Source: Mimachlamys varia (taxonomy: Eukaryota; Mollusca; Bivalvia; Pectinida; Pectinidae). Taken from it: a DNA stretch of 64,000 nucleotides. The notes under the pieces are model-generated. The model ran no database searches. It worked only from the letters and a program-made list of their open reading frames with translations, and had not been told where the DNA came from. Below, one piece after another: positions 38,301-49,896 of this stretch. Where the stretch lies: the NCBI GenBank assembly GCA_947623455.1, contig OX392533.1:30936229-31000228 (forward strand), written 5' to 3'. Each line of letters opens with the position of its first letter. Within the stretch, counting starts at the first letter, position 1. The position numbers and the translations under genes were made by a program.

Positions 38301-39581
38301 CTTCCAGTTGTGAAAAGGGATATATAAGAACCTCGAATTATTATCATTAGTTATCATTCTCATAAATCTCGGTATCCAAACAAACAAATTAAGGCAAACA
38401 TCTAAATAAATTCTCAAAAAACCATTAATGGGCAAATGTAGATCACGTTATCATAAAATACAAAAGATGTATCGCATTATAAATACATTGATACGATAAG
38501 ATTTAAAAGTTAGATCGTTCCAATACTATAATACTGATCATCAATTAGCGCAACTTGCCTCCCGCTAGTAAAGAGTTTCATTGAAAAGGTTAACAAAGAT
38601 AAGTAATGGGATAACGCCTTTGATATTGATCTAAAGATAGAATATAAGCTTTCCCTTAATTACTTTAGCAACTATTAATTAAACCAAACTTCAACACATA
38701 AGGACAAAACGTAACAACGATGTAGGATTGGAAACCCTTCATCATAAAACACGGAAGTGGGAGAACCAACGTCGACGCAAAGAGTACAGTGATATTCTTT
38801 TGTAACACGGAAGACAGGTTCCACATGAAATTCACGAGTTCATCCGTAGTTGTAGAAATTTCAGTAAGTAAAGCCTCTTGTAACCGATAAAAGGCTACAC
38901 TTAGTGTGTATATGTACGTTTTATTCTCCCACTCGCCTCCCGATGTTCTGCTGGGGGCCTTCAGCAGAACGCTTCAGTGTGGTAGCACTTTAAACCGGCA
39001 AAAGATCGGGACTATCGCAAGAAGGATTACACGAACATACCACAGCCCCCAAATACACACGCTCTCAACACACACACCCACATCGCATATACCGGGAGGC
39101 CGTCCTTAAATGACCCTGGCTGTTAATAAGACGTAAAACAATTAAACAACCAACCAACAATATTTCGCGACCAAGACTTACCAATGCTATGGGTAAACAC
39201 TAAACACATCATTTCAGATTATCGATCGTGCAGAATTTCCAAAACAAACAGATTTATTTGATTAATGTTGAATGTAGTAAATATATCAGGATTAATAATG
39301 TTTTTAGCATAACTTAATCGTCATAGATCGAATGCACTAGACAAGCAATTTTTCTGATATTTCGCATAACATTAACTATAAATGAGAGATTGATCAATCA
39401 GGCCATTCGTCATTGTACCCATGTTATTATTTTCTATTTATTTTTCAAGGTGAGGGTTATATTGGCGATGTCTGTACTACGTCCTTGGAATGTTACGTCA
39501 CAGATTCGGAGTGTCGTGATGGAGCTTGCTGGTGCGTCGCTGGCTACAGCTTTTGGCCAAGTTCAAGATCTTGTGTTCAGT
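35338..39581 (+). CDS. Secreted PAN/Apple-like and EB-module protein, first two exons (partial)
   Basis: Exon 1 is 35338-35698 and exon 2 is 39450-39581, joined in phase 1 with GT/AG borders; exon 2 ends in phase 1 at CAGT|GTAAGT. Exon 1 (120 codons) starts with a signal peptide (hydrophobic FGSITVLLIGLWNTVNA). It is followed by a PAN/Apple-like domain with CAERCNKDDACVSFFYN and a later cysteine, and N-glycosylation sites NMT, NVS and NGS. Exon 2 encodes one EB-type module, GYIGDVCTTSLEC..., ending SECRDGACWCVAGY....C. PAN domains bind protein or carbohydrate, and EB modules occur in secreted and receptor proteins of invertebrates. This is the first ATG of the open frame, and the signal peptide fits it. 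Without splicing, translation would end at 35736. Downstream exons were not found; a LINE and minisatellite fill the next 4 kb. Specific function unknown. Confidence 0.72.
36385..36511 (+). other. Candidate signal-peptide-coding exon (speculative)
   Basis: From ATG 36385 the frame reads MAKMSQTCRPLFNKQ, then a hydrophobic IILLSLLHFLQVHIFV and TDLTCAEQQNDE. It ends at a possible donor GAG|GTATAT. It could be a first exon of a secreted protein inside the intron of the PAN-EB gene. It does not join the EB exon in a compatible phase, and no partner exon was found. Confidence 0.2.
36918..37062. mobile_element. 145-bp inverted-repeat element with an internal 24-bp duplication
   Basis: GTTTTAGCAAATAGTGTTAC, then AGTCC at the left, pairs with GGACTGTAACATTTGCTAAA at the right. 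Inside, GTCATTAATAGCAATGTGTG followed by CTAT is repeated twice in tandem. Non-coding MITE-like. Confidence 0.65.
37140..37235 (-). repeat. Dispersed repeat family A, 5' fragment (minus)
   Basis: TTTAATCGATTTTGATTTTA and AAAGCTTCGGTATTCTCTTA are the reverse complement of the family A left end. Confidence 0.75.
38029..38358 (+). mobile_element. Full-length tRNA-derived SINE
   Basis: The head GAGGCATGGTTGTCTAGTAG supplies an A box, and GCGAGTTCGAGTCCCGGC supplies a B box, spaced as in a tRNA. A unique body of about 200 bp follows (GAGATGGCAGCACCAGTTGT; CAACCGCCTTGAGGCGGCC). The tail is ATATAAGAACCTCGAATTAT with TTATCATT repeats, which looks LINE-derived. Family not named with confidence. Confidence 0.8.
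38906..39170 (-). mobile_element. SINE-like family B element (minus)
   Basis: The reverse complement starts GTTGGTTGGTTGTTTAATTG, then TTATTAACAGCCAGGGTCAT and TTAAGGACGGCCTCCCGG. It continues to GTGCTACCACACTGAAG and GGCCCCCAGCAGAACATCG. It parallels the longer copy at 53737-54182 and is truncated before its 3' half. Confidence 0.75.
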
Positions 39582-39994
39582 GTAAGTATCACTAGATCCA
39601 ATATCTACAGCGAAGCATTGGCTAGCGTGGACATTGAATAGATAGATGACAGCCGACATATTACAAACCTTGAAGACATTTAGTTGTGACCTCACTTGAA
39701 ACGTCTTCTAAAATTTACAGTAAATGTACTAAGCCGTAAAAACATACTTTTCTCCTTTTTTTGCATTGATGAAGCATCTTAATAAATTGAAATGGGATTT
39801 GTTTTCTCTCTGCCTGAACTATACCTGGGATGTTGCTTGCTATTAGTACGTGCCAAATCTATACCCTAATTCTTAATGTGTGGATCCACACTGCCGTTGA
39901 TTGTAAAGGATTTTGATGTTTGTGAAATAAGCAAAACCCGGTTCATTTTTAATAAGTACCGTATCACCCATCCACGAGCGTTCAGAAGAATTCC

Positions 39995-40276
39995 ATTACC
40001 TAGATATAGAGTCGCATAACTTAGATAAATAGTACCATTATCTAGAAATATGGTCCAATTATCTAGATAAAGGGTCCCATTACATAGATAAATAGTACCG
40101 TTATCTAGATAAAGGATACCATTATCTAGAAAAATAGTCCCGTTATCTAGATAAAGGGTCAGATTACCTAGATAAAGGGTCCCGTTTTCTAGATATATGG
40201 TCCAGAAATTAGATATGTTGTCCCGTTATCTAGATTAGGGGTTCAGTTACCTTGGTATAAAGTCCCGTTATCTAGA
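39995..40276. repeat. Minisatellite of about 22 bp (TTATCTAGATAAAGGGTCCC), left block
   Basis: About a dozen variants of CCCGTTATCTAGATAAAGGG. The unit centres on the palindrome ATCTAGAT. It is interrupted at 40277 by the LINE and resumes at 43262. Confidence 0.85.
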
Positions 40277-40520
40277 ATTTTTCATCTAAATATAAGAAGT
40301 GTTAGAAATAAAATAGAATATGTCGAAAACATTGCAGGCGAGTTTGATGCAATTTGTCTAACCGAAACCTATTTTGATGCTACAGTCCCTTCAAGTGAAT
40401 TGCTTATTGATGGTTTTCACTCTCCTTTCAGACTTGATAAGAATTTTGATAGAGGTGGTACATTAGTATATATAAATGATGCACTGAAAGTTGATAGGCG
40501 GACTGATTATGAAATTCCTG

Positions 40521-40680
40521 AACTTGAAGTTATGTGGATACAAGTTCTTCTCCCCGATGAAAAGAAAATTATATTAGGGTCAGCCTATTTTTCAAATTAT
40601 AACTTGAAGTTATGTGGATACAAGTTCTTCTCCCCGATGAAAAGAAAATTATATTAGGGTCAGCCTATTTTTCAAATTAT
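40521..40680 (+). repeat. Perfect 80-bp tandem duplication in the LINE endonuclease
   Basis: AACTTGAAGTTATGTGGATA begins identical 80-bp copies at 40521 and 40601, each ending CAGCCTATTTTTCAAATTAT. Eighty is not a multiple of three, so the endonuclease frame is shifted. Confidence 0.95.
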
Positions 40681-42379
40681 CATGACGTTAACCAATTTTG
40701 GGATAGTCTTCGCGTTTCTTTAAACAATGCTTTAGACTAATCTATAATGTTATTTTATTAGGAGATTTTAACATGGATATGCTAACAATGTCTCGGAACC
40801 ATGTTTTTGCAGACATAATTGATACTTTTAATTTGAAAAATGTTATACATGAACCTACAAGGATAGGCTTTACTAGATCTAGTTGGCTTGATCCAATCTT
40901 ATTATCAGACTCTCTTGCGTGTTTAGACTCTTCATTTTACTAATCATGAAGGTTGTGTTGCTTACATTCATGTCCCTTTCAAATTAAAACCAGTTTATAA
41001 AAGAAGAGTACGGTTATACAAAAGAGGTAATTTTAATTTATTTAATAATCTTATTAGGGAATGATTGGAATACTCTTTTTCCTCATTGCAATTCGGTCGA
41101 TACAGCAAGTGTTAGTTTTACTAACGTTTTTCTTGATTTTGCCACTAGATGTATACCAAATAAGGATGTTACTATCAGGCCTAAAGATAAGGTATGGATG
41201 GATTCTGATTTGAGGAAAAATATGAGAATACGTGATAAACTAAGAAGAATAACATCAAATTCAAAACATCCAAGGGACATAACAAATTTGTAAAACCAGA
41301 AAAATAAGTTAAATAGCATGAAAAAACGTGCAAGAGATTCTTTCTATGAAAATGTAGGTGATCTTATTGATCATTATTAAACAGGAGATCCTAAAAATTA
41401 TTGGAAATTAATTAAGCGACTATTAGGTAACTCAGAAACAGCTGAGTCTATTCCTACTTTATTAGACCCAAACTCTGGGTCATTTTTATGATGATGACAA
41501 AGGCAAAGCTAATCTATTGAACGAGTATTTTTGTAGTATATCGCTAATATTGATGATAGTAATACTGAAGTGCTTATTTTGGAGTCGAAAACTAATAGTT
41601 TTTTAAATTCTGTTATAGTAAGTTCTAGTGAAATTTGTGATGTATTAAAAAAATTGAAACTTGGAAAAGCTTCAGGTGAAGATGGAGTAAGTCACCAGAT
41701 GCTCAAATACACTACTTATACAGTCTGTAAACCTCTTGAACATCTTTTCAATTTTCCCTATCTTTTTGTACCTTTCCAAATATCTGAAATGTAGCTAAGA
41801 TCACATGCCCCTTTTTAAAAAGGGCAATACGCATTCTTTATCTAATTAACGTCCTTTCTCTCTTCATGTCAACTAAGTATTAAAAAGGGCAATTTTTAAA
41901 CACTTGTATAATAATTTTTTTTGAAAATGCTTAGTTTTATCAGTACCAATCAGGTTTAATGCCAGGTCACTTAACAGTTTATCAACTAATAGAAATATAT
42001 CACAATATTTGTTTAGATTTAGAAGAAAAACACACTTGTATGATATTTTGTGATATTTCTAAAGCCTTTGACAGAGTCTGGCATAAAGGCCTTCTGGCTA
42101 AGTTAATAAGGTATTTCCGGTGACAGAAAGTATTTATTAACAGCACTTCTTCTGATGTTGGTATGATAGGGGCTGGAGTTCCCCAGGGCTCGTTTCTCGG
42201 GCCTCTTCTATTTCTCATTTATATAAATGATATAGCAGATGAACTAGAATCAACAGCTCGGCTATTCGCTGATGACACTTCTCTCAAACAAGAATTCAAC
42301 GGACGTGGATGTGTCGCCTGCGCAACAGGTTGGGAGTTTTCAGGAGCTAGCTATGGATATGCTTTGAATCAGTTCCAAG

Positions 42380-42860
42380 TGGAATAGAAACAGTGACTTG
42401 ACCTTTGACCCTGAAAAGCAATCCCAAGCGAGCACTTTTGGTAAGGAAGCACTGTATGAAGTTTGAGTTTGATTGGCCCAGGAAAAGTGATTTTCTATTT
42501 ATAGTAACAGTGACATTGACCTTTGCCCTTCGACCCTGAAAAGCAATCTCAACCGAGCACTTTTGGTAAGGAAGCACTGTATGAAGTTTGAGTTTGATTG
42601 GCCCAAGGAAACTGAAGTTATCGCATGGAAACCGAATTTCTATTTATTGCAACAGTGACCTTGGACCCTGAAAAGCAATCCCAAGTGACCACTTTTGGTA
42701 AGAAAGCACTGTATGAAGTTTGAGTTTGATTGGCCCAAGGGAACTGAAGTTATCGCACGGAAACATAATTTCTATTTATAGCAACAGTGACCTTGACATT
42801 TGACCCTGCAAAGCAATGCCAATCGAGCACTTTTGTTAAGGAAGCACTGTATGAATGATG
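42380..42860 (+). mobile_element. Pearl-like tandem core inserted in the LINE
   Basis: Four units, with GGTAAG anchors spaced 125, 132 and 137 bp apart, carry CAGTGACCTTGACCTTTGAC, GAGCACTTTTGGTAAGGAAG and TGTATGAAGTTTGAGTTTGA. LINE coding resumes after it, so this is an insertion. No GTCCGTC end or terminal hairpin was seen. Confidence 0.7.
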
Positions 42861-43261
42861 ATCCCGTTCATGTAAATCTAGCTCAAGACTCCCAATGTGT
42901 ACATTGTGGGCAGTTTTGTGAAAATGCATACCATTTCCTTTTTGAGTGTCAATGCTTTTCCACTCCCCTTTCAGAAATGTTTAAAGCATTAAATCACTTA
43001 AATAAAGTAATTAATTTAAATTTGTTACATTTTGGTAATGAAGACTTGGCTTTCGATGTAAAGAATTGTTTTAAACATGCAACTTATGTCTATCTCTATA
43101 TCACTAATTATGTAAAATTGACATTTCAACTTTGAATTTGTAAATGTTTATGTCATCACTTGTGTAAGTATTGTTTGTTGATAGGAGATGGCTTCATAAG
43201 TTGTTATAACTTGTGCCTAATCCTTTGTTCCTATTTTGGACAATAAATATGTTTAAAGTCA

Positions 43262-43680
43262 ACAGAGTCCGGTTACCCAGATCAAATATTGCGTTATCTA
43301 GACTAAGGGTCCCATTACCTTAATCAAAAGCCCCGTTATATAGATATAGGTTCGAGGTACCTATCTATAAAGTCCCGTTATCTAGATTAAGAGTCACATT
43401 ACCTTAATCAAAAGGTCTGTCATCTAGATATAGGTTCGAGGTACCCAGATATAAAGTTCCGTTATCTAGATACATGTTTCAGTTACCTAGATAATTATAT
43501 ACTCCCGTTATTTAGAAAAGTGGTCTAGTTACCTAGGTTAAGAGTCCCGTTATTTAGATCAAGGATTTAGTTTCTTTGATACAGGGTCCCTTTACATAGA
43601 AATATAGTTCCGTTTTATAAGTATAGGGTCCCGTTACCTAGTTATAGGTTCCAATTACCTAAAAATAAATTCCAATCGCA
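43262..43680. repeat. Minisatellite TTATCTAGATAAAGGGTCCC, right block
   Basis: Same unit family as 39995-40276, more diverged (AGTCCCGTTATCTAGATTAA; TACCTAGATATAGGTTC). It continues the array on the far side of the LINE. Confidence 0.85.
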
Positions 43681-43910
43681 TGGTCGTTCATATCTTTTGT
43701 GCTTTAACCATGCCGCTTAATATCTGTATAATTGTTTTATTAGTATGGTCTCTGCTGAATCCTCTGGCTTTTAGCTATTTCCTGTCAGCTACTAGAACTT
43801 CAATTATTCTATATATCTCAATATTTACATTTCCGGTGTGTACTCCCTATATGGCACGTGTAACGAAATCAATGTTTACACTTCGGTAAACGTTAGTCCA
43901 GCGCGTCGGT

Positions 43911-44558
43911 AACGTGACGCTACCACAATTGGTACGCTACCCCATTTAGTACACGGTCACAAAATGGTTGGAAAAGTGCTTGAAAATGATATTTGAACAT
44001 TTTCCTTTGACAGTATAACAAAATAGATATTTGTCAGCATTACCACCAATTCATTTTATTTTCTTGATCAATTTACAATTACACGATAACATCAAAGTCA
44101 TCATATCAGAAACCCAGTAAAAACGCTGTGCGTCGACGACATTTTGGCGAATTTTGAAGGGGGTAATTTTAAGCAAGTTTAAATGTAGATATTTGGTCCT
44201 TATAACCGAAAAATATCAAAGTTGATATGTAAAAATGTAGTTTGGTATGGTGTTTAAAAAGGCAGAATATTTTGTAGCAATAGGTACATTCATTAGTTGA
44301 AATAAAAACAAATTCCATGACCTGTTATACGGTGTACCAATTTGGATACGGGTCACGGCTGAAAAACGGACAAAACCTCCTTGAAAGTTTTGCGTTACAT
44401 TTTCAAAACAAAATCATCTCGTATAATTTTACTTCTGAAAATGTACCATCATACGTACTCTTCGTCAAAAATCAAGAAACATTCCAAATACACTATCTGA
44501 ATTTGTAGATATCACTGAAAATCCGTCAAAATTGTACCAATTGTGGTAGTGTGACATT
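43911..44558. mobile_element. 648-bp non-autonomous element with 25-bp inverted termini
   Basis: The left end has GACGCTACCACAATTGGTAC and the right end GTACCAATTGTGGTAGTGTG; the full 25-bp arms match at 22 positions. It lies just upstream of the Crypton-like gene. The small open frame 44317-44508 has no recognised domain. Confidence 0.6.
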
Positions 44559-46495
44559 GTATATTGTTACAGAGAGTGACCAACACATTTGGCCCAACGC
44601 CAATAAACACTGGACACCCATAATTCAACTTTCAATGGAATGGATAACCTACAGAATCTCTGGTTATATTTGGAAAATAAATAAAAAACGGAAAGAATAA
44701 AATTGAATAAAATGACATTATTTTATGTTTCATTTTTAAAATCAACAAGGACAAATACATGGATAAAAAACTTGTTTTTTTTTTCTACAATTCGTTTAAA
44801 AATAATACCTGTGTGTTCATGATAATAATCTGTCGTCTGCAAAATCAAGAAAGATGTCATCCGATTCTGAAGATCTTGAATTAGAATTAGCATCATGGCA
44901 ACTTTGGAGTGTCTCTGAATGATGAACAGATGTTTTCGATAACCAACGACACTTAGATTGCATTTGACAGCGACTGTACAGATGATATTGAAACATTGAT
45001 GCAATCTATTGATGTTTGGGTGTTATAAGCGGGCTCTGTACTAACAGAAGTAGAGTTGCAAGCAATGACAAGAGAGCTGACCACCCCAGCTGACCCTGAT
45101 CTGCCTCCCAAAGGAATACCTAGGCCTACTACATCTCATGAACCGATGAAGATGGAATTTCAGGCACCCGATGTCAGAAGTACTTCTAAAAGCTAAACCT
45201 AGTCGTTTCAAGTCTGTCAGTGAGGAAGAAATGAAGGGGTACGAAGAAAGCAACCAAAACAAAGCTACAAAGAAGAACACTGTTTGGGGAATGAAACTAT
45301 TCCAAGGTAATTTTCAATGACCGATATATAATGTACCTTTACACTTTTAATTTTTGAAACTTCAACGTTAACGTTAATGAACTAACAAATGAAACGATCA
45401 ATAGAAAATTATCTGTACCTACTGTAGCAGTAAGCTTACAAATCAAAAATGGTGTTTTTTTTTCATATTTCGTGTACAACATTGTAACAGGTTACAATAA
45501 TGATAAAATAAAGGGAAATGCTATTGATAAATACAAGCATTCCACGATCATTTCATCAATACACAAATGAAATTGGTTTCCTCCAAGCATTTTTTTTTTT
45601 TCAATTCAAATTCGTCCCAACACACGTCATTCTATTTTCAGAATGGCACGAGGAAATGTTTGGATATGAACTAAATTTGGCCACTGTCGAACAGGACAAC
45701 TTAACATAACCCTAGCCAAGTTTTACTGCGAAGTGCGGCCCAAAAATATTCAACAGCGCGAAGAAAAAATGGGTCCCCCCCAAGCACGCCGCAGAACACC
45801 ACAAAAACTCTCTCAAAAATTTGAAAGCAGCCATCAACAGAAAATTACAGGATTTCCAACAATCCAACAGAACTTTAAATGGATTATTTAGGGACAGAAT
45901 GACGTCTGGATTATCAAGGCCTACAGCACACAAAGAAACAATTACACAATCCGACCTGAAAAAAATTTCGTCTTACCTTGAAAGCGGGACCGTTTCCTCT
46001 CCAGTCATCCTTAGACAAGCGGTGTGGTACTCGCTAGCAATACATTTTGTGTCGCGCGGTGTCGAATTTTACCACCAACTTCGACTAGATTTTCAATTTT
46101 CAATCTTCAATTTTCAAAGCGACGAAAATGGAGAGTATGTAACACTCAACCACGAGACCAAACAAAAAAACTTCCAGGGTGGTCTATGTAATGTTGAAGC
46201 ACAATCTGATAAAAGAATGTACGCAATACCAACAGACAATTGTTCTGTTAAACTTCTCCGAAAACTAATCCAGCAAACTGATCCCACAGCAGGGGCGCGT
46301 TTTTTTATTCTCAAACATGTTTGAGGTCTCAAACACTTTTGTGGTTAAGCGGTTTTTTATTTTATGGTTAAGAAAATGTGGTTATTGGTTGAGGAAATCT
46401 TTAACCACAAAAATACCTTGGTTAAGCAATGAAAGTCGACCGGAAATAAAGTTATTTCGCGCGGATATATAAACAAACGGCTTTTTTTCTGTAAA

Positions 46496-46595
46496 ATGGC
46501 GGACATGCAAACCATGATTGAGATGGAACTAGGAGGTGATCGGGGAACATTTACAGTTTACCTCAATGCAAATGATGCCACGATGGCAAATGAAG
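46496..46595 (+). other. Candidate first exon of the Harbinger second gene
   Basis: ATG at 46496 gives MADMQTMIEMELGGDRGTFT... for 33 codons, ending at donor GAAG|GTGAGA. An ATATATAA lies 32 bp upstream. PIF/Harbinger elements normally carry a second, Myb-like gene. This exon faces inward, as does the transposase start at the other end (also MAD...). No following exon was identified; it may have been deleted. Confidence 0.35.
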
Positions 46596-46655
46596 GTGAG
46601 AAGTAAAGAAATCACGACATAATGAAGTTGACCCATACCATTACATGATGTAATA

Positions 46656-49600
46656 CTATAGTTGGATGGCAAGGAAACATAACTGGAGGTGCCGACAGCA
46701 CGTACATCCAAAAACAAAAAATATGAGTTTACCGCGATGTCCCTTTAATTTAAACACTTCATCTGAAAATACTATGGACAGAAAGACAGTTGGTGAACAA
46801 CCCATGACCGTCACAGATGGCTTGCAAAATGACAGTGTGTTCCATTTTTCTATTGTTATATTCCACTTGGTGGTCATTTGGGACAAGAACTGGGACGTGT
46901 GTTCTGTCTATGGCTCCGATGACCCTTATATCACAGACATTGAATAATAATCCATATGTGCATGAAATCATAATTTTTTTCCATATATATATACATGTAC
47001 ACTTGCTAGTTAAACTCTCAATTCCCACACATATCATACAATATTGTGTTAGATATGTTACAATGAAACAGCTTCCAACAATATAATGTATTAGATATAG
47101 TTATTGTACATATGCCGTTCAGCCAGAAGAGTTTTTCACGAACATATATCTTGTTATGTGCAATTACTATCGAATTTTGGTATCCGGATATTTAATTACG
47201 TTCCGGATCTTGATATTTTGCTTTGTGCATTAGTTTCCTGTAATGTGGAATAAATAATTAGACGCACCAACTGATAATTCCTATTGTCTTTTTTGTACAT
47301 GTATATTTGCGAATGGGCTGGACAAACCACGGCACATAATAAAAACAAGAGATCCCAGAGGGATCTTGGCGCCCACCATCAAATGATCTAAGTTTGTTTT
47401 TTGAAAGATGATTCTTTTCTCTTCTTTCGATTGTCTCTTAGGTGTTGATTAAGTGTGAGCAGAGACTCTGGTGGGACACAGATGCATTTTTTTGGTTTTT
47501 TTTTTGTGAATTACATTGTCGTTTCCTTATTCTTAGCACCCATGAATTGTATTTGTTTTTGTCTTTGTCATGGGTTTTTGAAATTTGTGAAAGTTCCCTT
47601 CAGTATATTCTCAGAAATAGGGATAACAAACTTCAATTGTCAAAATCCAAGATGGCTGCCTGTCGGCCATGTTGTTTTCCGATCTGTCCAAAAATGGAAT
47701 ATGCACAACTAGGGACCAAGGTGAACCAACAAATGAAATTTGAGAAAGATACCTTCAGTACTTTCTTAGAAATAGCGATAACAAACTTCAATTGTCAAAA
47801 TCCAAGATGGCTGCCTGTCGGCCATATTGTTTTCTGATCTGTCCCAAAATGGAATATACACAACTAGGGACCAAGGTGAACCAACACATGAAATTTGAGA
47901 AAGATACCTTCAGTAATTTCTGAGAAATAGCCATAACGAACTTCAATTGTCAAAATCTGAGATGGCTGCCTGTCGGCCATGTTGTTTTTGGATTGGTCCC
48001 AAAATGCAATATGCATAACTACACACCAAGGGGAACCTACACATGAAATTTGAGAAAGATCCATTCAGTACATTCTCAGAAATAGCGATAACAAAGTTCA
48101 ACTGTCAAAATCCAAGATGGCTGCCTGTCGGCCATGTTGTTTTCGGATTGGTCCAAAAATGCAATATGCATAACTAGGCACCAAGGGGAACCTACACATG
48201 AAATTTGAGAAAGATCCATTCAGTACATTCTCAGAAATAGGGATAACAAAGTTCAAATGTCAAAATCCAAGATGGCTGCCTGTCGGCCATCTTGAATTCA
48301 GATCGGTCCCAAAATGGAATATACACAACTAGGGACCAAGGTGAACCAACACATGAAATTTGAGAAAGATACCTTCAGTACTTTCTTAGAAATAGCGATA
48401 ACAAACTTCAATTGTCAAAATCCAAGATGGCTGCCTGTCGGCCATGTTGTTTTTGGATTGGTCCCAAAATGCAATATGCATAACTACACACCAAGGGGAA
48501 CCTACACATGAAATTTGAGAAAGATCCATTCAGTACATTCTCAGAAATAGCGATAACAAAGTTCAACTGTCAAAATCCAAGATGGCTGCCTGTCGGCCAT
48601 GTTGTTTTCGGATTGGTCCAAAAATGCAATATGCATAACTAGGCACCAAGGGGAACCTACGCATGAAATTTGAGAAAGATCCATTCAGTACATTCTCAGA
48701 AATAGGGATAACAAAGTTCAAATGTCAAAATCCAAGATGGCTGCCTGTCGGCCATCTTGAATTCAGATCGGTCCCAAAATGGAATATACACAACTAGGGA
48801 CCAAGGTGAACCAACACATGAAATTTGAGAAAGATACCTTCAGTACTTTCTCAGAAATAGCGATAACAAACTTCAATTGTCAAAATCCAAGATGGCTGCC
48901 TGTCGGCCATGTTGTTTTTGGATTGGTCCCAAAATGCAATATGCATAACTAAGCACCAAGGGGAACCTACACATGAAATTTGAGAAAGATCCATTCAGTG
49001 CATTCTCAGAAATAGGGATAACAAAGTTAAAATGTCAAAATCCAAGATGGCTGCCTGTCGGCCATCTTGAATTCAGATCGGTCCCAAAATGGAATATGCA
49101 CAACTAGGGACCAAGGTGAACCAACACATGAAATTTGAGAAAGATTCCTTCGGTACTTTATGAGAAATAGCGATAACAAGAATTGTTTACGGACGGACGG
49201 ACGGACGGACGACGGACCACGGACGCAGGGTTATTTGAATAGCCCACCATCTGATGATGGTGGGCTAAAAACACGTTGGAAACTCTTTTATTATGCTACA
49301 TGTAGACATCTATTGCGGTAGACAGTCGTGTTACGTACCGGGAAAGTTTGCTCTCTGTCGAAAAATTGTCTCTGTATCGACAAATTCTTGGTTTTCTGGC
49401 CATCTGATGTATTCAGATTTAATAGTACATAATATTGAAGTAATATTGGTTACAGAATTATGCACCGTGGACTTGGCACAATTAAAACGATCCCCAATGC
49501 TCCTCATTGACTCTTGAGTACCAAGATACCATAGAGTTATAAGAGTTTGTTTCTCCATAGAGGTAGGTGGTCGCCGGCTAACAGTCGGTTGATCATGGCC

Positions 49601-49896
49601 GACGTGCGGTTGTAAAACACCTATTGGACTTTCAACAGTGGTCCTAGACAGTCTAAAATGCGACTGAAAATCGGATACAGAATACAACGGCACAACTGCA
49701 TCAAAATAGCCTTTTAGCCGCATATGGCTATTCATTTCCTCTGACAGAAATGGCAAAATAAGCGACATCACTGGTATATCTATACCTCGAGCCCTACTGT
49801 GACGTCTTTCCCACAACGTACATATGTAGTAAGTGATGTTTCTTTATTTCCTTCGGAAAGAATAAAACCGGCAAGTAATTCTGTATAGTCCGCCAT
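46656..49896 (-). pseudogene. HARBI1-like PIF/Harbinger transposase, broken
   Basis: The probable start is ATG at 49896 (MADYTELLAGFILSEG). A one-base shift leads into the HARBI1-like N-terminal part, 49816-49331: FQSHFRLSRTTVESPIG, LITLWYLGTQESMRSIGDRF, CAKSTVHNSVTNI, then RANFPG at a donor-like GTACGT. After a roughly 2.4-kb interval (intron containing the pearl-like element) the nuclease core resumes at about 46930: VIGAIDRTHVPVLVPNDHQ with the first catalytic D, KMEHTVILQAICDGHGLF, then VFKLKGHRG. About eight residues around the expected second aspartate (the GSVHDAR region) are deleted or changed to SVHS, with a frameshift. The third acidic residue is not present. Not functional. Confidence 0.85.
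47345..49271 (+). mobile_element. Pearl/Helentron-like element with ten 155-bp core units
   Basis: The left end holds the hairpin AGATCCCAGAGGGATCT, then TGGCGCCCACCATC. The right end holds (ACGG)n, GACGGACCACGGACGCAGGG and the hairpin AGCCCACCATCTGATGATGG. Core units (CAAAATCCAAGATGGCTGCC) start at 47641, 47796, 47951, 48106, 48261, 48416, 48571, 48726, 48881 and 49036, exactly 155 bp apart each time. Units follow an a-b-c order repeated with a 465-bp period. It is nested in the Harbinger transposase intron. Open frames across it (e.g. 47442-47837) are array artefacts. Confidence 0.88.

Larger units (their letters stand above)
40277..43262 (+). pseudogene. 5'-truncated, frameshifted LINE (endonuclease and reverse transcriptase)
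   Basis: The order is that of a Jockey-superfamily LINE ORF2. It starts inside the APE-type endonuclease (HLNIRSVRNKIEYVENI, LTETYFDA, then GDFNMDM near 40765). It continues into the reverse transcriptase (LKLGKASGEDGVSHQML near 41660; FCDISKAFDRVWHKGL near 42045; GAGVPQGSFLGPLLFLIYIN and the catalytic FADDTS near 42270). It ends in a C-terminal zinc-binding segment (CVHCGQFCENAYHFLFEC near 42895-42955). Several frameshifts, an 80-bp tandem duplication and a pearl-like array at 42380-42860 break the frame. The 3' end carries AATAAA at 43242. The endonuclease N terminus is missing, as expected of incomplete reverse transcription. Not active. Confidence 0.85.

Noticed and set aside
47442..48511. 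Open frames containing NCQNPRWLPVGHVVF
   Set aside because: Translation of the 155-bp array; the frame is not kept across units.
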